Of a DNA stretch of 64,000 bases, positions 60,791-64,000 are shown piece after piece. Below the pieces are notes generated by a model. The model was given only the letters and a program-made list of their open reading frames with translations, ran no database searches and had not been told where the DNA came from. A program made the position numbers and the translations under genes. Position 1 is the stretch's first letter, and every line of letters starts with the position of its first letter. This DNA is from Neolentinus lepideus HHB14362 ss-1 (Eukaryota > Basidiomycota > Agaricomycetes > Gloeophyllales > Gloeophyllaceae): assembly GCA_001632425.1 (NCBI GenBank), contig KV425571.1, positions 174,306-238,305 on the forward strand, in the 5' to 3' direction.

Positions 60791-63013
60791 ATGACAGACG
60801 TCAAAGCTCTCCCATCGCATCGCGACAAGGCAGCGCCGGTATTCGATCCCGAAAACCCACGATCGCTATTACGCTACTTGGAAGATCTAGAGGATCTCTT
60901 CAAGGTGCACCCGACCCTCATAACAAATGAAGCAGACAAGAAGCGCGCCACCATCAAATATGTGCCTATGCATGAAGAAGAGATGTGGAAAGGGTTGCCA
61001 GAATATGAGGACGCAGCCAAGACATACGAGGAGTTTGTCGCGGCGCTCAAAATGCTATACCCAGTGGTGCATGAAGACCAGCACTATTCCGTGGGTGACA
61101 TGGATAGACTGGTTGGGGAGCGCGTATGCATCGGTATCCACAACCTAGCAGACCTATCCACCTTCTACCACGAGTTCCTCCTCATCACGTGTTTCCTCCA
61201 TCGCAGGGACCTTATCTCAGAGTGCGAGCAGAACCGCGCTTTCCAGCGCACCTTCAACCAAGACTTGTGGACCAAGGTGTATACGCGCCTCCAGATAAAG
61301 AACCCCGAACAAGCGGCGGATACTCCTTATGGTGTCACTTCAGTATTCGAGGCTGCATTGTTCTTTCTTGCTGGAATGCCCGCTACCATGATAACGGAAG
61401 CAAAGGCAGGGTCCCCGGAAGGAAAGGTCAAAGTAGAGGAGTATACGTTGCTGGTGGACATAATCATGAAAGCAGTCTCCCAGTCGCTTGCACCTACTTT
61501 GGCGGCGATGGCGCAGGGAAGCATGATGGCCGCGAATAGCGCACCAGTGCGCGCGATGCCTACAGCGCCCTACCAGTGCCACTACTGCGGCGCAAACGAT
61601 CACTCCATACGGCGCTGCCCCAAGGTTGATGAAGACCAGCGAGCGGGACGAGTGATGAGGAACATAGAGGGAAAGGTGGTGCTACCGTCAGGAATAATGG
61701 TGCCACAGAACCTCCCGGGCGTGAATATGTGTGAAAGGATTATGGAGTGGCACAGGCGCAACCCAAGTCAAGTGGCAGCAAACATCATCGAGCAGATGAT
61801 CTACGAGGACGTCAAGACAGTTGGCGCCCCTCGTGACATATTCCAACTGGATGTCAACGAGCGCATCGAATCACTAGAGAAGGAGCTATTCGCTCTCAGA
61901 AAGCGCCTGACCTTCAATGGCGTACAGGTCCCGCCTCACCCAGACAAAGGCAAGGCGCCCGCGCTACCTATTAACGCGACTCCCTCGGCACCGGCGGTAC
62001 CTGAGAAAACAACCGTGCCAGCACCAGGACCCTCAATGCCCAGCAAACTGCACGATCTGCCACCTCATATGCCAAACGCACCCATCCATCTGTACGCCCA
62101 AGCTTGTGACATCAATCACCCTCATCAACCTGCGCCCAAAACTGTCTGCTTTGATACGTCGCAGGAGAAAGTAGCGGAAGCCGAGCAAGTGCACTCTAAG
62201 GAGCCAGCGTATTGTGCGCAAGCCCCAGTTTACGATCCAGTCATCTCGGAGAACATCTTTCGGTGGTCGCTATCTACCCCCTACATGTCGCTCACCTCCC
62301 AGGAACTCCTCGCTATCTCGCCCAAAGTTAGGAACAAGTACCACGATCTCGTAACACCCAAGCGCGTCCCTCCTACTCCAGAGCACGTACAAGCGACACT
62401 AGAGGAGGTGGCCGATGAGGAGCTCACCTCGCCCAAAACATTCCTATGCTCCGATCTCTTGACATATGGCAAAATGGAGGAGCACGGTGAAATCATCGTA
62501 CCCGACCCTGTAGACCAATACTTCAAAGGGTTAGCACCAGGTGAAATACCGCTACATTTCCATGTAGCGAAGGAGTCGCTAGCGCTGCGCTCAATAGTCA
62601 GTTTGGTAGATAACAAGGAGAAGGTCGAGGCGATACTTGACCCCAGTTCCCAAATCATCGCTATGTCGGAAGGAGTGTGCTTGTCTCTTGGGGTCGCTTT
62701 CAATCCTATGGTTAGGGTGCAGATGCAGTCCGCAAACAAAATGGTCGACCTCACTCTCGGTTTAGCGTGCATCGTCCCGTTCCAGGCGGGGTCTATCACA
62801 TTGTATCTTCAAATGCATGTGGTACACGACCCTGCCTACGACATCCTACTGGGCCGGCCATTCGACGTCTTGACGCAAAGCAACATTCGGAATTTCTTCA
62901 ACAAGACGCAGACCATCACCATCACCGATCCAAATAGTGACCTGGTAGCGACAATACCGATGTACCCGCAAGGCAAGCCGCACTTCCTCAGTGGATCCTT
63001 TCGCGGCGAGTGA
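60791..63013 (+). CDS. gag: Ty3/gypsy gag-protease polyprotein
   Basis: A 740-residue frame from the first in-frame ATG. Residues 10-200 are capsid-like (FDPENPRSLLRYLEDLEDLF). A zinc knuckle CHYCGANDHSIRRC (C-x2-C-x4-H-x4-C) sits near residue 260-275. A proline-rich linker leads to a retropepsin-like domain near residues 600-720, with VEAILDPSSQIIAM at the active site and YDILLGRPFD at the end of the fold. The active-site glycine of DSG/DTG is replaced (DPSS). The same frame is open without ATG back to about 60377 and looks coding there (ELEQHQEHFLDLVERER), so the true start may be upstream or not AUG. It overlaps pol by 23 bases. Confidence 0.9.
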   Translation: MTDVKALPSHRDKAAPVFDPENPRSLLRYLEDLEDLFKVHPTLITNEADKKRATIKYVPMHEEEMWKGLPEYEDAAKTYEEFVAALKMLYPVVHEDQHYSVGDMDRLVGERVCIGIHNLADLSTFYHEFLLITCFLHRRDLISECEQNRAFQRTFNQDLWTKVYTRLQIKNPEQAADTPYGVTSVFEAALFFLAGMPATMITEAKAGSPEGKVKVEEYTLLVDIIMKAVSQSLAPTLAAMAQGSMMAANSAPVRAMPTAPYQCHYCGANDHSIRRCPKVDEDQRAGRVMRNIEGKVVLPSGIMVPQNLPGVNMCERIMEWHRRNPSQVAANIIEQMIYEDVKTVGAPRDIFQLDVNERIESLEKELFALRKRLTFNGVQVPPHPDKGKAPALPINATPSAPAVPEKTTVPAPGPSMPSKLHDLPPHMPNAPIHLYAQACDINHPHQPAPKTVCFDTSQEKVAEAEQVHSKEPAYCAQAPVYDPVISENIFRWSLSTPYMSLTSQELLAISPKVRNKYHDLVTPKRVPPTPEHVQATLEEVADEELTSPKTFLCSDLLTYGKMEEHGEIIVPDPVDQYFKGLAPGEIPLHFHVAKESLALRSIVSLVDNKEKVEAILDPSSQIIAMSEGVCLSLGVAFNPMVRVQMQSANKMVDLTLGLACIVPFQAGSITLYLQMHVVHDPAYDILLGRPFDVLTQSNIRNFFNKTQTITITDPNSDLVATIPMYPQGKPHFLSGSFRGE

Positions 63014-63935
63014 AGAGTTACCGCACCATGAAGAGGATAGTCTGTTCAACTCCGACTGGGTCGCAGTCATCATAGAGGCATCCGCCACCCCCGACGCTTT
63101 CCACATCTCATCGCTATGCAAAATCAACTTAGACAAAAGTGCGAGTGAGCTCCCAGATGGGCTCCTCCACTCCATATACCTTTCCGCTTGCGACTCCCCA
63201 TCCGTCTCTCAGTTTCTTACACAGTCCTCGGGTTCTTATTGGGTTCCAACAGCAGAAAATATCAAATCACAAAAACATTCCGCCAACTCTCTCGTGTCGG
63301 TCCTAGCAGCAACGAAAAAGAAGTACAAACCAGTAGCGCAGAAGGTGCGCACGGTACCAGCGACACTACCAAAAGAATATCGCATCATACGAAACATCAC
63401 CGGCGACCCTTTAGCAGACATGCCGACTCTCAGTCTGACCCCACAAGCGTTCAAACCTACAGGGCGCTATACTGCAGACCGGCACGAGGCGCTACACAAA
63501 GCACATCCCGAAGGATTCCTTACTAGCAATGAGCTCACGCTACTAGACGACTTCATGTGCAAGCAGAACGAAGCCTTCGCATGGAACGACGACAAGTGTG
63601 GTCACTTCAAGAAGGAATTCTTCCCTCCCATCGATTTCCCAGTACTTCCGCACATGCCATGGATCCAGCGCAACATACCGATACCACCCGGAATCTACCC
63701 CGAAGTGTGCGCCATTATCAAGCGCAAGATAGCGGCGGGAGTCTACGAACCATCCAACGCCTCATACAGGTCGCGCTGGTTTTGCATCATCAAGAAGGAT
63801 GGCAAATCACTCCGTTTAGTCCACAGTCTAGAGCCCCTCAACGCCGTCACCATACAACACTCAGGCGTTGTCCCCATCCCAGATCATATGGCCGAACAGT
63901 TTGCAAAGCGCGCATGCGGCCACCTAATGCTGTAG
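62991..63935 (+). CDS. pol: Ty3/gypsy pol, truncated in the reverse transcriptase
   Basis: A 314-residue frame, +1 relative to gag, starting at an ATG within the gag end. The N-terminal 150 residues are a linker; then come FPPIDFPVLPHMPWIQRNIPIPPG and the reverse transcriptase fingers (AAGVYEPSNASYRSRWFCII, KSLRLVHSLEPLNAVTI, VPIPDHMAEQFAKRACG). It stops right after HLML at 63935, before the palm motif with the catalytic aspartates, RNase H and integrase. The sequence after the break is AT-rich and different in character, so the element was probably cut by another insertion at this point or truncated. Inactive as seen. Confidence 0.85.
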   Translation: MDPFAASEELPHHEEDSLFNSDWVAVIIEASATPDAFHISSLCKINLDKSASELPDGLLHSIYLSACDSPSVSQFLTQSSGSYWVPTAENIKSQKHSANSLVSVLAATKKKYKPVAQKVRTVPATLPKEYRIIRNITGDPLADMPTLSLTPQAFKPTGRYTADRHEALHKAHPEGFLTSNELTLLDDFMCKQNEAFAWNDDKCGHFKKEFFPPIDFPVLPHMPWIQRNIPIPPGIYPEVCAIIKRKIAAGVYEPSNASYRSRWFCIIKKDGKSLRLVHSLEPLNAVTIQHSGVVPIPDHMAEQFAKRACGHLML

Positions 63936-64000
63936 TATTAATGTATTACATGTCTAATATTTTAACAAACCCTTATGCAATACCCAGTAATGTTTTAAGC
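63936..64000. other. AT-rich sequence after the pol break
   Basis: The junction reads CTAATGC|TGTAGTATTAATG. The TG start and AT-rich content would fit the LTR of a nested element; too short to decide. Confidence 0.3.

Noticed and set aside
60791..63935. Host gene rather than retroelement
   Set aside because: Zinc knuckle, retropepsin-like domain and reverse transcriptase fingers in this order identify a Ty3/gypsy polyprotein.

Overview
The window looks like nuclear DNA of a basidiomycete fungus, most likely an Agaricomycete. The genes are dense in short introns (about 45-60 bases, GT..AG, often GTAAGT/GTGAGT with CAG/TAG acceptors). The recognisable products (an SRPK-like kinase, F-box protein, pepsin-like and sedolisin secreted proteases, a TRI5-like terpene synthase and Ty3/gypsy retroelements) are typical of that group. 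Gene models below were assembled by hand; for the complete ones every intron keeps the reading frame.

Left part (1-26 kb): a diverged duplicated segment (421-871 and 4373-4817) belongs to the 3' part of a broken membrane-protein gene. Between the copies lies a 7-exon C2H2 zinc-finger gene (2591-4161). Then come a small two-exon gene (6967-7373), a small secreted glycoprotein (8514-7800, minus), a 9-exon FAD monooxygenase (11995-10098, minus), a 6-exon SRPK-like kinase with a C-terminal membrane helix (14681-12810, minus), an unrecognised fragmentary locus (15247-16501), an F-box protein gene with an in-frame stop (18378-16670, minus), a divergently placed secreted protein (18636-19720) and a probably GPI-anchored aspartic protease (22693-20916, minus).

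Middle part (26-37 kb): an inverted-repeat segment, a trichodiene-synthase-like terpene synthase (27377-28722), a tRNA-like SINE-type head (about 29313-29384), a decayed protein kinase carrying a palindromic insertion (about 29870-30691), an RNase P subunit p30/RPP1 gene (32230-30871, minus), a 9-exon tripeptidyl peptidase (33550-35902) and a four-exon membrane protein (36980-36121, minus).

Repeat part (37.4-46.2 kb): a tandem array of a long repeat without a credible gene. Each unit has a TATA-containing head, a minisatellite core and a tail. One unit carries a clean 130-base MITE with CACTG ends and TAA target duplication, absent from the sister unit. A reversed fragment of the same repeat lies at 54060-54415.

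Right part (46.2-64 kb): a TLC-domain membrane protein (46703-47874), an MFS transporter (50114-52223), then retroelements. A broken Ty3/gypsy integrase-chromodomain segment with an extra downstream ORF (55230-57569) has only TGA as internal stops. A younger Ty3/gypsy element (gag-protease 60791-63013, pol 62991-63935) is cut off inside the reverse transcriptase near the window edge.

The terpene synthase, FAD monooxygenase and MFS transporter are the kinds of gene found in terpenoid clusters, but here they are 15-25 kb apart with unrelated genes between, so a cluster is not supported. No CRISPR array, rRNA gene or complete functional tRNA was seen.
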